The notes below the pieces were generated by a model. That model saw only the letters and a program-made list of their open reading frames with translations. It had not been told where the DNA came from and ran no database searches. Positions 35,835-48,966 of a stretch of 64,000 nt of DNA are shown here, piece by piece. This DNA comes from Sipunculus nudus (Eukaryota > Annelida > Sipuncula > Golfingiida > Sipunculidae). The stretch's first letter is position 1, and every line of letters starts with the position of its first letter. Location of the stretch: assembly GCA_026874595.1 (NCBI GenBank), contig CM049317.1:42308401-42372400 (forward strand). Direction: 5' to 3'. Position numbers and translations under genes: made by a program.

Positions 35835-37010
35835 TGTGACCTTAACCTTTGACCTTGTGACCCCAAAATCAAAAGGAAACTTCCCCTATTGGCAGGTGCA
35901 CCACATGTTGATGATGGAAGGTATGAGATGAAAAGTTTGGCTTAAAATGCAACCACATTCTTTCTAAAGTAGTGGGTCCTGTGACCTTGACCTTTGATCT
36001 CATGAACCAAGAATCAATAGTTCTTACTTTAGTGGTGGACTGTAAATAAGTCAAGTTTGAAACCAATATTTCAAACCAAACTGGTGTTATCACCTGGAAA
36101 CTAATATGTGGATAGATGGCCCCCATGACCTTTGACCTTGTGACCCCGAAATCCATAAGTTACTTCCATTACTGGCAGGTGAGCAACATCTGGAAGATAG
36201 AAGGTTTGGGACAGAAAGTTTGGCTAAAAATACATCAACAATCTTTTTAAAGAAGTAGGTCCTGTGACCTTGACCTTTGGCCTTATGACCCCAAAATCAA
36301 AGGGTTCTTACATTACTGGTGGGTCATATATAAGTCAAAATTGAAACCAATATGTCAATCCCAACTGGAGCTATCATCCAGAAACAAACATATGGACAGA
36401 TGGGCCCCTGTGACCATGACCTTTGACCTACTGATCCCCAAATCAATCAGGTTCTTCCCCTATTGGCAGCTCAGCTATATGTGCAAGATGGAAGGTTTGG
36501 GATGAAAAGTTTGGCTTAAAATGCATCAACAATCTTTCTAAATAAGTGGGTACTGTGACCTTGACCTTTGACCTCATGACCCCAAAATTGAACAGAATCT
36601 TCCCCTACTGGCAAGTTAGCAATATCTTGTAGATGGAAGGTTTGCGATGAAAAGTTTGGATTCAAATGCATATGCATTCTTTTTAATGAAATGAGTCCTG
36701 TGACCTTGACCTTTGACCGTTGGACCCCAAAATCGACATGGTTCTTACTTTAGTAGTGATTCATATATAAGTTAAGTTTGAAACCAATATATCAAACTAA
36801 ACTGGAGATATCCTCTGGAAACTAATTCGTGAACAGATGGACCCTGTGACCTTTGACCATGTAACCCCAAATTCATTTATGCTCTCCCCATACTGGCAAG
36901 ACAGCTAAATGCGCAAAATGGAATGTTTGGGATGAAAAGCTTGGCTTAAAATGCAGCCATTATCTTTTTAAATAAGTCAGTCCTGTGACCTTGACCTTTG
37001 ACCTCATGCC
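35835..37010. repeat. Tandem array of about 145-bp units with DR1-like motifs
   Basis: Nine units. The block TGACCTTTGACCT or a close variant recurs near 35845, 35991, 36129, 36274, 36419, 36564, 36709, 36849 and 36994, spacing 138-146 bp. Exact copies are at 36126-36138, 36417-36429, 36562-36574 and 36992-37004. Alternate units differ ('ttcccctattggcag' against 'tggtgggccatatataagtcaa'), giving a dimer of about 290 bp. Confidence 0.9.
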
Positions 37011-37993
37011 CCAAAATCATATAGGTTCTTGCTTTTGTGGTGGGCCATACCTGAGTCAAGTTTGAAATCCATGTGTCAATACAACCTGGAGTTATCATCT
37101 GGAAACAAATTTGTGTGGATGGACGGATGGACAGACAGACAGACAAACAGACATACAGACAGAGTGATTACTATATGGCACCCACTTGTGATTAATAAAC
37201 ACACCAGGTTTTTGGACACTAGATGTAATTACAGCTGAGAAACTGACATGATTGTTGTCATTTTATAGTTTAAACAAGGGACCTATGGGTCACGTCGCTC
37301 AGCTGAATTTTGGAAAATATTAGTAACTGCAAAATATTTTTGTTTCTTATGGTTTTTCCATGTATATTACCATTTGAAAAGCTAAGAGAAAATGGCCCAG
37401 CTTAAATGAAACTCTGTAAATTATAGAATAATGGACATGAGCATATGGACTGTGTAATAAATGAAACCTTTGGCCTGAAACCATTTAGTGATGCACCAAG
37501 GGAAAAAATGGGCTTACGGTAAGTGTCATATAAATGTTCCATTTCATAAACAAATAATGTGTGAAGGTAATTAATTTTTCAAAAGTTAAATATATGGCCA
37601 TATGAGTTAAAAATTAATCCCACAAAGTTTGACCAATATTTATAATTTTAAAAACTAGATAACTAGGCCCCACCAACTTTAAGAGATATGAACAAAATGC
37701 TACAAAGTATTTATGTCTTCTTGAATCTTGTCAGTTAGCACTTTCATTAGGTCCTAATATTTTACCATATATGAATATTAGGATTAAATTCCTGAACATT
37801 TTTTTCTTAAAAAAAATCAAAATTGTCCAAGTCTCAACAAAAAGAATTTTTTAACATTAAAATTATCAGCTTTGTCTTGTATATTAGTCCTGTGTATCGA
37901 AGCGGTGGGTTCAGTGAGGGGTCTCTGTTGTTACTGTTCATCGCTGAAATTATAAGATTCATCTTGTTTAGAGTACAGGTCTGTCAACAGAAT

Positions 37994-38017
37994 GGGGGGG
38001 GGGGGGGGGGGGGGGGG
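37994..38017. repeat. Poly-G tract (24 G)
   Basis: Uninterrupted G run in type-B HLE sequence, directly after 'gtcaacagaat'. Confidence 0.95.
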
Positions 38018-38199
38018 AGAGAGAAAGGCTCCCTGTGGTATTTATGCTGGCAGCCTGATCAAGCTCAACAAGAGAGAGGGCTTGCCAGAGTGATGGGATT
38101 ACATAACAGCCTGGGGAGCATAGAGAGTTGCATTGAATGACCTAGAGTGACCTCAGTGGACTGCTTGACAATGTAAGGGAATACAACATGAGCCTCCAA

Positions 38200-39103
38200 A
38201 AAAATTCAATAACTAGCCTAATTTTGCAGCTTTTATTTTCAAATTTCGATTTTAACAGATTAAATCCTTATTTGTACATGCTGTGAAAATTAGATCAACA
38301 GTACTTACATGAAAAAAACGTGCCATGGTCAAAATTGGGCAAAATTTAAGGTACCGATTTTTTATTTTTGTTAATATTTTTAAAAATTTAAAAGATTTTG
38401 ATCTAATTTTGGGTATACAATTTAATTTTGATAAATTAAAGTTATACTACTGAAAAAAAGTCCATAGCTTTAACATGTTTTGTGTTAAGTGTTCAAATAT
38501 CTTTCCTGATTTCTTACAAAATGCATTATGTGTGGGCCCATAACTTTTTTAAATAATATAATTTACAATATTCAGATCTAATTTTGGGTAAACAATTGAA
38601 TCTTAATTAAACAAAGTTATATACTTGAGAAAATAGACTCTAGTTACAAAATTTTTCATGTTAAGTGAGTTATTATTTTTCCTGATTTTTTACAAAGTCC
38701 ATTATGTTTGGGCCCATAACTTAAAGAATTTATACTTTACAGACTTAATTTCTGGCATGTACATAGGAACTATATAGAGGAATATTTATGGTAAATATGA
38801 GGAAAAACAGATGAGTGGTTTTGATATTAGGCAGTCCTGAAGTGTGGAAATAGGATTTTAATAAAAAATTGAGGTCTTTCCTTAATTTCTCAAAGGAATG
38901 AAGTCGCAAAGCCCCAATTTTCGGCTTGGTAGGAGATCTTGGGGACATCTAACATTATGCTGAATTTTGGATTCCTAGGTCTTACGGTTTCAAAACGTGC
39001 CACATCTACAGACAGACGGTTGGACGGACGGATGGACAGACGGACGGACGACGGACAATGGACCACAACTATAGCTCAGATGACTTATAGTCAGCTGAGC
39101 TAA
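38200..39103 (-). mobile_element. Type-B HLE-1 fragment with hairpin end
   Basis: Contains 'cgtgccatggtcaaaattgggcaaaatttaaggtacc', 'ttggattcctaggtcttacggtttcaaaacgtgccacatctac', a GGAC-like tract (39008-39055) and the hairpin ending near 39103. It matches 18290-18912 and 45940-46564 closely. Confidence 0.75.
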
Positions 39104-39475
39104 AAACGTGCCATGGTCAAACTTGGGCAAAATTTAAGGTACCAATTTTATATTTTTGCCAATGACATATAGTCAGCTGAGCTAAAAATTGATAACAAAT
39201 ATTGTGTCAAATATAATTTGAATTACAAATAATAACAGTATCATCTTTTTTTTATCAAAGATTTTTTAATATTATCAAAATAAAATTTTATTAAAATAAT
39301 ATTATAGAATAATAAGGGAACTGGGAATATATAAATCTGATTATTTACATAGTCTTGTGACAGCTGATACAGCTAGCATCTTTATGTCATTAGTGAAATA
39401 TATTGACATTTTAAATCTGTACTTATTGAGTAAAATTTAAAAATTTTGAAATATTTTATTTTTTTTTTTTTAATA

Positions 39476-40546
39476 CCGCATTTATTCTAATTTGGCGACC
39501 ACTTAAAAATAATTAATTTTCTCAGAGGTCGAGATAATGGAGGATATTTGAAAATTATCTTCCTGCAGAATATGCGATGGTCGAGACTTTAGAGGCATGT
39601 GGTTTGATAATCTTCCGTAGAGACGCAGGGCCACTCTGACACTCGAGCGGTCATATGAATTGAGTGATAATTTGGTCGTTTATCAGTTTGTTAGCTTAAC
39701 AGTATTTCCTACAAACGGGCTTCCAACCGTCACATGAATTATACGGAGTCCGCAAATGATTAATCAAACTGAGCTCAATCACTTCACAAAATGATCACTA
39801 CTTCGCGTATAGGTACGATCACTTAATATAGACTGCAACTCATGTAACTATCAGCTGTTTCAAGTTAACCCACCAGGCGACGATATCGGCAGGCTGAAAA
39901 GGGACAAGCAGCTGCACGGAAGTTGGAAGAAGACTTAATAAAAAATAACTGCCTATTATCAGATAACTTTTATTTGCATAATACTTAATAAATATAGGAA
40001 AGTAAAGGTGCGTTAATATATATGACCGGAAATGGTCCTAGCTCGCGTGCCCTCGATCGGGCCCTGTTTTGTACGTGCGGTCACCTATCCAAAAACTAAC
40101 CGGGGTCGTTTAAACTTTGACAGTTTCAACTGTGTCACAGTTGTTCCACCGTGGGTACCTTCCGCATACTTAAATATTATTGCTAAAGATCCCACGTAAA
40201 TTGTACACAAGGCACGTGCGTACCAAGAATGGTACACGAGTTTGCTTCGTCAAGGACACCCATTTTGATCTTGAACGCTTTATCATGTTTATATATTATG
40301 AAAAACGCATCTTTGTATCTTCAAAAATTTTATTGGAAACAAGTTTGATGTGGATGCTCAATGTAATAAGAATCTAGTCAGATACAAACTGTGGTGCCCG
40401 TGAGAGACGGAGGCATTTCACCTTAACATCGTCGACAGAAAACATCGTTGGCAGTCGCGAAATTAGAGTCATTTTAGAAATTATGCTTTCAAAATATTTT
40501 TTGGGGTGTAGAAATAAGAGGGATCGCCAAATTGGAATAAATACGG
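39476..40546. mobile_element. Tc1/mariner-like (pogo-type) non-autonomous DNA transposon
   Basis: Ends are CCGCATTTATTCTAATTTGGCGACC and, reverse-complemented from the right, CCGTATTTATTCCAATTTGGCGATCC: inverted repeats of about 25 bp with three mismatches. TA flanks both sides (39474-39475 and 40547-40548), the Tc1/mariner duplication. The 1071-bp interior has no recognisable DDE transposase; the longest frame (40180-40377) is unlike one. It sits in type-B HLE sequence. Confidence 0.8.
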
Positions 40547-43500
40547 TAAATATAAATTAACAATTAACAAATTTAGATTAATATTATCAACTGCATCTTT
40601 GTCTATCATTAATTTTCTTCATATAATCCTTAATAGTATAGAACAAAATAATTTATAAATTTTTATCATTAAAATTGAAAAGACAAGGCCTACAGGCCTA
40701 ATGCAAACCTGTGCAATGAGATTACACCAGGTATAATGCTTCAATGCTGGACCATTACTTTTCAAGAACATGTGTAACATGTATACAAACAATGCAAGTA
40801 CTAAACACTTAGAACAAGAAGCCTGAATGTCTGCAGCATAACATAAATATAGGTGGCGCCACCTGTCATAAAATCAAGAAAGCTGTCCAGGATGTATACA
40901 CATGCAAAATTTCAGGTGGATAAGTCCAACCAATGCAGTCCAACCAGTGTTTTTATCCCAAGGCAGATGAACAGACGGACGCTGTGCAAAAATGGTGGCA
41001 GGTGGTGGCACCAATTTTGTGTATGATTAAGAGATATATGAGATCTATACACATGCAACATTTCAGGGGGATATCTCAAACCAGTCCTGAGATATAAGCC
41101 TGAATGTCTGCAGCATATACATAAATGTAGGTGGCGCCACCTGCCACAAAATCCAGAAAGCTATCCAAGATGTATAAACATGCAAAATTTTAGACAGATA
41201 AGTCAAACAACTGCCGAGATATGAGTGACTTTATCCCATAGCAAACAAACAGAACGAGGCTGTGCAAAAATGATTGCAGGTGGCACCACCAGTTTTGCAC
41301 ATGATAAAGAGCTATGTGAGATCTATTAACATGTAAAATTTTTGCCAAATCAGTCAAATGGTTCCTAAGATATAAGCTTGGATGTCTGCAGCATAAATTT
41401 GAATGTAGGTAGCGCCACCTGTCATAAAATCAAGAAAGCTGTCAAGGATGTATAAACCTGCAAAATTTTAGGCAGATATGTCAAACCACAGGCGAGATAT
41501 GAGTGATTTTATCCCACAGCAAACAAACAGACGGAGACTGTGCAAAAATGATTGCAGGTGGCGCCACCAGTTTTGCGTATGATAAAGATCTATCTGAGAT
41601 CTATAAACATGCAAAATTTTTGCCCAATCGGTCAAATGGTTCCTGAGATATGAGCTTGGATGTCTGCAGCATAAATTTGAATGTAGGTGGCATGACCTGT
41701 CATAAAATCAAGAAAGCTGTTAAGGATGTATAAACCTGCAAAATTTTAGGCAGATATGTCAAACCACTGGCGAGATATGAGTGATTTTATCCCAAGGCAA
41801 ACAAACAGTCGGATGCTGTGCAAAAATGATTGCAGGTGGCGCCACCAGTTTTGCGTATAATAAAGAGCTATGTGATATCTATAAACATGCAAAATTTTTG
41901 CGCAATCGGTCAAATGGTTCTTGAGATATGAGCTTGGATGTCTGCAGCTTAAATTTGAATGTAGGTGTCGCCACCTGTCATAAGATCAAGAAAGCTTTCC
42001 AGGATGTATACACATGCAAAATTTCAGGTGGATAAGTCCATCCAATGCAGAGATATGAGTGATTTTATCCCACGGCAAACAAACAGACGGAGGCTGTGCA
42101 AAAATGATTGCAGGTGGCGCCACAAGGTTTGTGTATGATACAGAGCTATATGAGATCTAAAAACATACAAAATTTTTGCCCAATCGGTCAAATGGTTCCT
42201 GAGATATGAGCTTGCATGTCTGCAGCATAAATTTGAATGTAGGTGGCGCCACCTGTCATAAAATCAAGAAAGCTGTCAAGGATGTATAAACCTGCAAAAT
42301 TTTAGGTAGATATGTCAAACCACTGCCGAGATATGAGTGATTTTATCCCACAGCAAACAAACATATGGATGCTGTGCAAAAATGATGGCAGGTGGTGCCA
42401 CCAGTTTTGTGTATGATAAAGACCTATGGGAGATCTATAAACATGCAAAATTTTTGCCCAATCGGTCAAATTGTTCCTGAGATATGAGCTTGGATATCTG
42501 CAGCTTAAACGTGAATGTCCAACCAATGCAGAGATATCAGTGTTTTAATCCCAAGGCAGATGAACAGATGGACGCTGTGCAAAAATAGTTGCAGGTGGCG
42601 CCACCATTTTTAGTGTATGTTATAAAGCTTTCCAAGGGCTACATTTGTGCAAAATCTTTAGCCTTATCGGTCAAACGGTTCCCGAGATATGTGGGTTAAT
42701 GTGTGGAAACAGACGCACAAATGGACGCAGGGCAGAGAGGAAAAGTCAGAGGTCAACCAAAAATGAGGACGCAGCAGTTCACATGTGACCAATCATAATT
42801 CCGAATTTCAAACAAGGGACCTATGGGTCACGACGCTCAGCTGTTATATATGATAAAAAAATATTATTTAGAAATGAGGTACATGCTGGTTTTGTGTGAT
42901 AATAAATATAAGCTGTATTATGAGTTGTTGTTGTTAAGCTTATGTATGATTTTGATAGTTCCTTTGGAGACAGGGAAGAGCATTGATTTCATTTATTTTA
43001 TTAACAAATGGAGTACTACTGTCACACAGATTTTGACTTGGCCAAATAACTTATAAGCAGAACATATAATATGAGTTTAACTATTTATTAAAAAAAATTA
43101 CAAATATTGTCCCAAATATAATTTTTATTAAAAATAATAAGAGAATCATATGATTTTGTAAAATGAAATATTACTGAAATGATTATTAAAATAATATTAA
43201 AGAATATATTCATTAATGCATTCATGAATACATTTTGAAAGTATTTGCACGAGTATTCATATACTTTCATTTTTACCTGAATTCCCATTCTTTATGCAAG
43301 AAATTTTATAATGGAGTACATAATCATATTCGTATTTAAATACAATTACAAAGTATTCGCACCATGTCTGGTATTTATTCAGTTTTCACCAAACAATGAT
43401 GTTGAGAATCCAGAATATACAAAATTCACACATTTAAATAATGATCATAAGTACCTGGTTTTATGGCTTTTATTTATATTAAAAATAACTGTAAAAAATT

Positions 43501-44701
43501 CATTTTGGACTAATTTCACATCAATGTACACACTAGACACAGTAGGAATCTAGATTAATATTATCAACTGCATCTTTGTCTATCATTAATTTCCTTCATA
43601 TGATCCCTAATGATTGTAATGAATAATATGATTTACTTCTTTATCATTATAATTGAACTGAAAAATGCCATAGGTGACTGCATGGTGTTATTTGGAATAC
43701 GTGACATTCTACCCATCCATACAAGATTCTTATATCATCGGTAACTGCAAGTTAATTTCCTGTTATTATAAACTAACAAATTCCTTTTCTATTTTTCTTT
43801 AATTTGTTATTAAAAACCAATAAAAATTTATTAATTTATTGTTTTTTGTTATGTTGTTGGTTAAAACTACTAGATGAGTTTGGTTGGACACCTGGATCAA
43901 CTGTGGCTGGCCATAAGCTGCCTGGATTCCATGTATGCCTCACCTCAAGCATGCATAATACAGGTGATTCAAGAGGGGCTGGAGAGAGCCAAAGTCTGAC
44001 AGGGTCTCATAAAAAACATTAATAAAAGCTACAATTTTTGGCCAATTTCTTTCAGCTTTCTAAGCTGAAATCCTTATGTGTGCATGATATGAAAATTATA
44101 TCAACAGTGCTCACGGGAAACAAATGTGCCATGGTCACAGTTGGGCAAAATTTAAGGTACTAATTTTATATTTATACTAATAACTTATAAAATTTGAAAA
44201 ATTAAGAACTAATTTTGGGTATTCAATTGAATCTTGATTAAATAATGTTACATCCCTGACAAAAAAATCTCTAGCTTCAGCAATGCCCTTGTTAAGGGAG
44301 TAAATATATTTCTTGATTTTTTACAAAGTGCATTATGTTTGGGCTCATAACTTAAAACAATAACGCAATACTGACATCATTCTGGCATGTGCATAGAGAT
44401 TGAAAAATATGTATATTATTTATGATTAAAGTCAGATCAGTGGTTTTGATATTTGGCAGTCTTGAAGTGTAACAATGGGTTTTTAATGGAAAAATGAAGT
44501 TTTTCATTAATATCTCGAAGGTATTAAGTCCTAGTGACCAAATTCTTGGCATGGTAGGGGATTTTGGAGACATCTAACTGTATGCCAAATTTAAGGAACT
44601 TAGAGCTGAAGCTGGGGAGCTGAGCTCTTGCAAACTGCATAACACTAGCTTGATGTAAACAATATGTTACATGGTGCTTGAGTCACTGTGCTCAGCTGAC
44701 G

Positions 44702-44967
44702 TTAACCTTGAAGGTAAAAATCTAAAATAATATCAAATGGAGATAAAGTATAAGAGGAAGAGGTGATAAAGGCCATGGTTGGTTTATATGATTGGTTTGT
44801 ATTGATGAGCAAGAAATTGTTGCAAATAATATTTTGTGACCTGACCATGTGTTTCCTAATGTTGAAACTGAAGCATGTGAGCAGTTTGTGAACAAATGAT
44901 CTGTACAATTACCATGATCATTAGTTGGCTTTTCGATTAACTGTTGACTTTTCAGTAGTTTACACAT
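44702..44967 (-). pseudogene. APE-type endonuclease remnant 1
   Basis: A minus-strand frame with KPTNDHGN, LFTNCSHASVSTLGNTW and SGHKIL, the C-terminal part of apurinic-like endonuclease domains found in CR1-type non-LTR elements and in Helentrons. The Ser-Asp-His motif is SGH here, so a catalytic residue is lost. It starts about 15 bp inside a truncated HLE-1 end ('gtcactgtgctcagctgacg'). Confidence 0.65.
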
Positions 44968-45637
44968 TTGTTCAATCGAATCTTTTTTTTTGTATAATAT
45001 ATATTATTAAATATATGTTTTTTTTATGAAATGTATACAGTTGAAATATAACTAATTAACAACATAAAACATGGCAAACAAAGCCTGATCTCAAATTCTG
45101 CTGATGCAGGAAAATAATGAACAAATGTTTGTAATAAATCCTCATTTTTTTATCACATTAATTTTTTTTCAATTTAAGTTTATATTTCTATACATTTTCA
45201 ATATAACATATATATCTGAATATAAAAGTTGATTCATAATTCTCAATTGCATCATCATAAATCCAATCTTGTCAGATAACATCATATCATGCATACAAAT
45301 GTTTATTTATTTTTTACCACAAAAATATATCTTTTAAATCTGCAAAACAATAAATATCTAAAAAAATACTTGATTTAGACTTCTCAATTTTTAATTGTGT
45401 CTTTATTTATCCATAATGTGCTTCATATTTTATCATAATTTAAGCACACTGATGGGTTCCATTATGATTGGTAAAATCATTTAAAAGAAAAATGATTCTT
45501 TAAAAATGCTACATTACACAACATTGCATCTTCTGGATTACACATTGAATTACTTTTTCAAGGAAAGTTTTTGCATATCAGAGTGGAAACAGCATTACAA
45601 TTAAGGAGATACAGTGAACACTTGGTGGGTAAGGTTT

Positions 45638-45665
45638 GGGGGGGGGGGGGGTGGGGGGGGGGGGG
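45638..45665. repeat. Interrupted poly-G tract
   Basis: Two runs of about 12 G separated by a single T. Confidence 0.95.
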
Positions 45666-46689
45666 TGATTGGGGTGGTGATATGAGAATAACTGTACACC
45701 TGTCACAGCAGGGGATCTCCCCCAGTGACTGTAACAAATCAGAAACCCTGGCATTGCTGACTTCCAGTGACCTGGAGTGGGACCCTGCATCTGTAATCAA
45801 AGCAAATGACTACAATAGAGCCTCAAGAAAAAAATCAATAACTAGCTTAATTTTCAAGCTTTTACTTCCAAATTTCAGATTTAAACAAACTAAATATTTA
45901 TGTTTACATGCTGTGAAAATTAAATCAATGGTACTTACAGAAGAAAAACGTGCCATGGTCAAAGTTGGGCAAAATTTAAGGTACTGATTTTATTTTTATG
46001 CTAATTACTTAAAAAATTTACAAAATTCAGATCTAATTTTGGGTAAACAATTGAATCTTAATTAAACATAGTTATATACTTGGGAAAATAGACTCTAGTT
46101 TCAAAATTTTTCATGTTAAGTGAGTAAATATTTTTCCTGATTTTTTACAAAGTCCATTATGTTTGGGCCCATGACTTAAAGAATTTATACTTAACAGACT
46201 TAATTTCTGGCATGTACATAGGAACTATATAGAAGAATATTTATGGTTAATATGAGGAAAAACAGATGAGTGGTTTTGATATAAGGCAGTCCTGAAGTGT
46301 GAAAATAGGATTTTAATAAAAAATTGAGGTTTTTCCTTAATTTCTCAAAGGAACAAAGTTGCAAAGACCCAGTTTTCGGCTTGGTAGGAGATCTTGGGGA
46401 CATCTAACATTATGCTGAATTTTGGATTCCTAGGTCTTACGGTTTCAAAACGTGCCACATCTACGGACGGACGGACGGACAGACAGACGGACGGACGACA
46501 GACAACGGACGACGGACAATGGACCACAACTATAGCTCAGATGACTTATAGTCAGGTGAGCTAAAAATTCTGCCCAATGGTTATGGAGGAGTTCTCTGGA
46601 AACCTATGCGGTGAAGGCGGCAGCGTAGGCGTCCGACTGAAAACATAGTATCCGCAAAACCCTGTTTTGGTGGATACAATGATTGTAGC

Positions 46690-47600
46690 TGGCACCACCA
46701 GTCTTATATACAATGAAGAGATATATACATATGCCCAATGTCAGACTGATATGTCAAACCCCTCCTGTGAAAAAAGCAGGGACATACACTGTGCAAAAAT
46801 TATTGTAGGTGGAGCCACCAGTTTTGTACACTATAAAGCTACCCGATATGTATAAACATGCCCAATTTAAGGCTGATGTATCAAATTCCTCTGTAGAAAT
46901 AAGCAGACCTATGCATACACTGCAAAAGTCAATGTATGTGGCACCACCTGTCTTGTAAATGAGAATACCATCAAAGACGCATAGACAGGTCAAAATATCA
47001 GTCCAATACATCAAACTTCCCCAGAGTTTGATGCACTGGGCTGACAAGGGTTAGGTGAGTAAGGCAGTTGCCCCCAAGTGACCTGTGACAAATTGCTGCC
47101 TCAAGCTACTGCACTGAGTGAACTCTTGACCTGCACCTGTCTAGACTGAGTGAACTTTTGACCTGTACCTGGCTGCACTGAGTGAACCGGACCTGTTGCA
47201 TAATCTGACACAGTTGGCAGTCTGCCAAAACTATAAATAGATTCAGGCTGAACTCTGGTGCCACATATGATGCAGTGAGCAGTCTGCCAAAGCTATAAAT
47301 AGAATGCAGCTACTGCACTGAGTGAACTCTTGACCTATACCTGGCTGCACTTCTTCCAATCCTGGCACTGTGCCAAATCTATTTATAGAGCTGGCATCAT
47401 CTTGGCTAATGGCCAACATCAAGGCACTGGCAATCTGCCAATAGTAAACAAAGTGCTGCCATCTGTACACAAAAGTGGTCCCTACTTGAAATAACTTTGA
47501 AATTTATTTTCCCAATCCAAAATGCTTTTCAGCTGACTTTTTATTAAAAAGAAATCAGGAATATATGTAAAATTATTACGGATGCATACTGAATGCAAAA
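46690..47600. repeat. HLE-2 internal repeats
   Basis: Three units with 'ggtggcaccacc(a/t)gtcttgta', then repeats of 'ctgcactgagtgaactcttgacctg.acctggct' and 'cagtctgccaaagctataaatag'. The same order is in copy 1 at 12978-13386 and 15022-15537. Confidence 0.75.
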
Positions 47601-48966
47601 TTAAAATACATATCTCATTGATGGCAAATTCTTGAATTAAGTTGAGTAGGGATACCAATAATTTATATTCCATGTACAGTTGTCTTTATATAGCCACAGA
47701 GAGCTGAATATCCATGATTACAACATTGCCTGGTATGATGAATAACTTAAATCATAAATCTAAATTTTTTGAAAGCTTTTAAAAAAACTTTCTTGTCAAT
47801 ATTATCCAAAGATAACCTGAAATCTAAATGTCTAGTGGCATGATGTAATAGATGCTGATAAACTGGTGCCAGGCTAGATGTAACAGCATCACACAGCTAA
47901 CATATATGGTAAAATGACTCAATTCAATCTCCATAATTCAGCCAAAAATCTTTCATGTGGAACCATTAATGACAATTATTATAAGAATTATTGTAGGGAT
48001 TATTCTTGTAAACTATATAACAAACTGGCTTCAGTGGCATCAGTCGTAAAACGTTTCGCAGGTTTATAACCCATATAGGAAGATACAGCAAACTGGCAAA
48101 GTTCAGCTTCCCGTAACTCAGCCAAAAAGCACTGAACCAAAACCATTTGAACAAACTTGAATTTTCAACATCTGAGGATAATTAATGTGTGAGATTAAAG
48201 AATTTGGCCCAGTGGTTTTTGAGAAGATCTTTGTAGCCACTGAGCTAAAATGGGCTGTTATGGCATATGACTAAATTCAGCTTCCCACAACTTAGCCAAA
48301 AGCCACTGAAAAGAGACCATTTGAATAAACTTCAGAAGCACTACCCTAGGATCATTTTGGCCATATGGTTTCAGAGAAGAAGTTTTTTGTAGCCCTCAGT
48401 ATGATACAGGCACTGATGACTCCGTACAAAAAAGGCCGAGGCAGGTGGCGCCACCAATACCTCAATTTCAGATATGACCTATGTGACCAACATTGGTAAA
48501 AAATTTGGTGATTATAGCTCTAGCCATTTCCGAGATTTAAATTTTAATATGCTTTTTTGCACAGTTAGCAAAGTTCAACCTCCTGTAACTCAGCCAAAAA
48601 TCTCCGAACTGGAACCATTCGAACAAACTTGAGAAAGATTGTTCCAGGGATCATTTCTGTGAAATATTGGACAATTTGGCTGGACAGTTTCGGAGAAGAA
48701 GATTTTTAAAGCTTTTTTAGCTTTTTCCTTATAAAATCTAAGAAAATGCAGTAAGAAAAAAAATAAACAAAATCCGATATAGTTTTTTGGATGACTGATT
48801 ATTTGCAAAAAGTTTGGTGAAGCTAGCTCCTGCCGTTTTTGAGATAGCTATGGTTAACGTACAGACAACGCACGACGTACGACGCATAACACGACGGACG
48901 ATGCCACACCATTGCATAAGCTCACAGGTTCGCTAAAAAATACCATAGGTGACTCACTGGTGTTAT

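Larger units (their letters stand above)
42813..46564 (-). mobile_element. HLE-1 type-B element nested in HLE-3, copy 2
   Basis: The left end is CAAGGGACCTATGGGTCACGACGCTCAGCTG. The right end is a GGAC tract (46463-46512) and a hairpin ending CTAA at 46564. The empty site is the paralogous HLE-3 at 12836-12880 ('gaattttgaaaaattctgccc'). The first 1.85 kb match 16270-18180 closely. The middle (44680-45850) is a second, endonuclease-bearing HLE fragment with a poly-G tract. Confidence 0.82.
40820..46679 (-). mobile_element. HLE-3 element nested in HLE-2 copy 2, palindromic end missing
   Basis: An array of alternating GGTGGCGCCACC units (40850-42812) is interrupted by 42813-46564. It resumes at 'attctgcccaatggttatggaggag' and ends 'ccctgttttggtggatacaa' at about 46679. 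The HLE-3 palindromic end expected near 40820 is gone ('cacttagaacaagaagcctgaatgtctgcag'). Confidence 0.7.
40684..48936 (-). mobile_element. HLE-2 element, copy 2
   Basis: The left end is CAAGGCCTACAGGCCTAATG then CAAACCTGTG. The right end is GCATAAGCTCACAGGTTCGCTAA. It is inserted in type-B sequence: the flanks 'attaaaattgaaaag' and 'aaaataccataggtgac' are adjacent in the type-B copies at 17101-17135 and 43645-43675. Compared with copy 1 it lacks the 13387-type TIR transposon and the HLE-1 composite, but it also contains an HLE-3 and a type-B HLE-1 at a different site. Confidence 0.82.
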
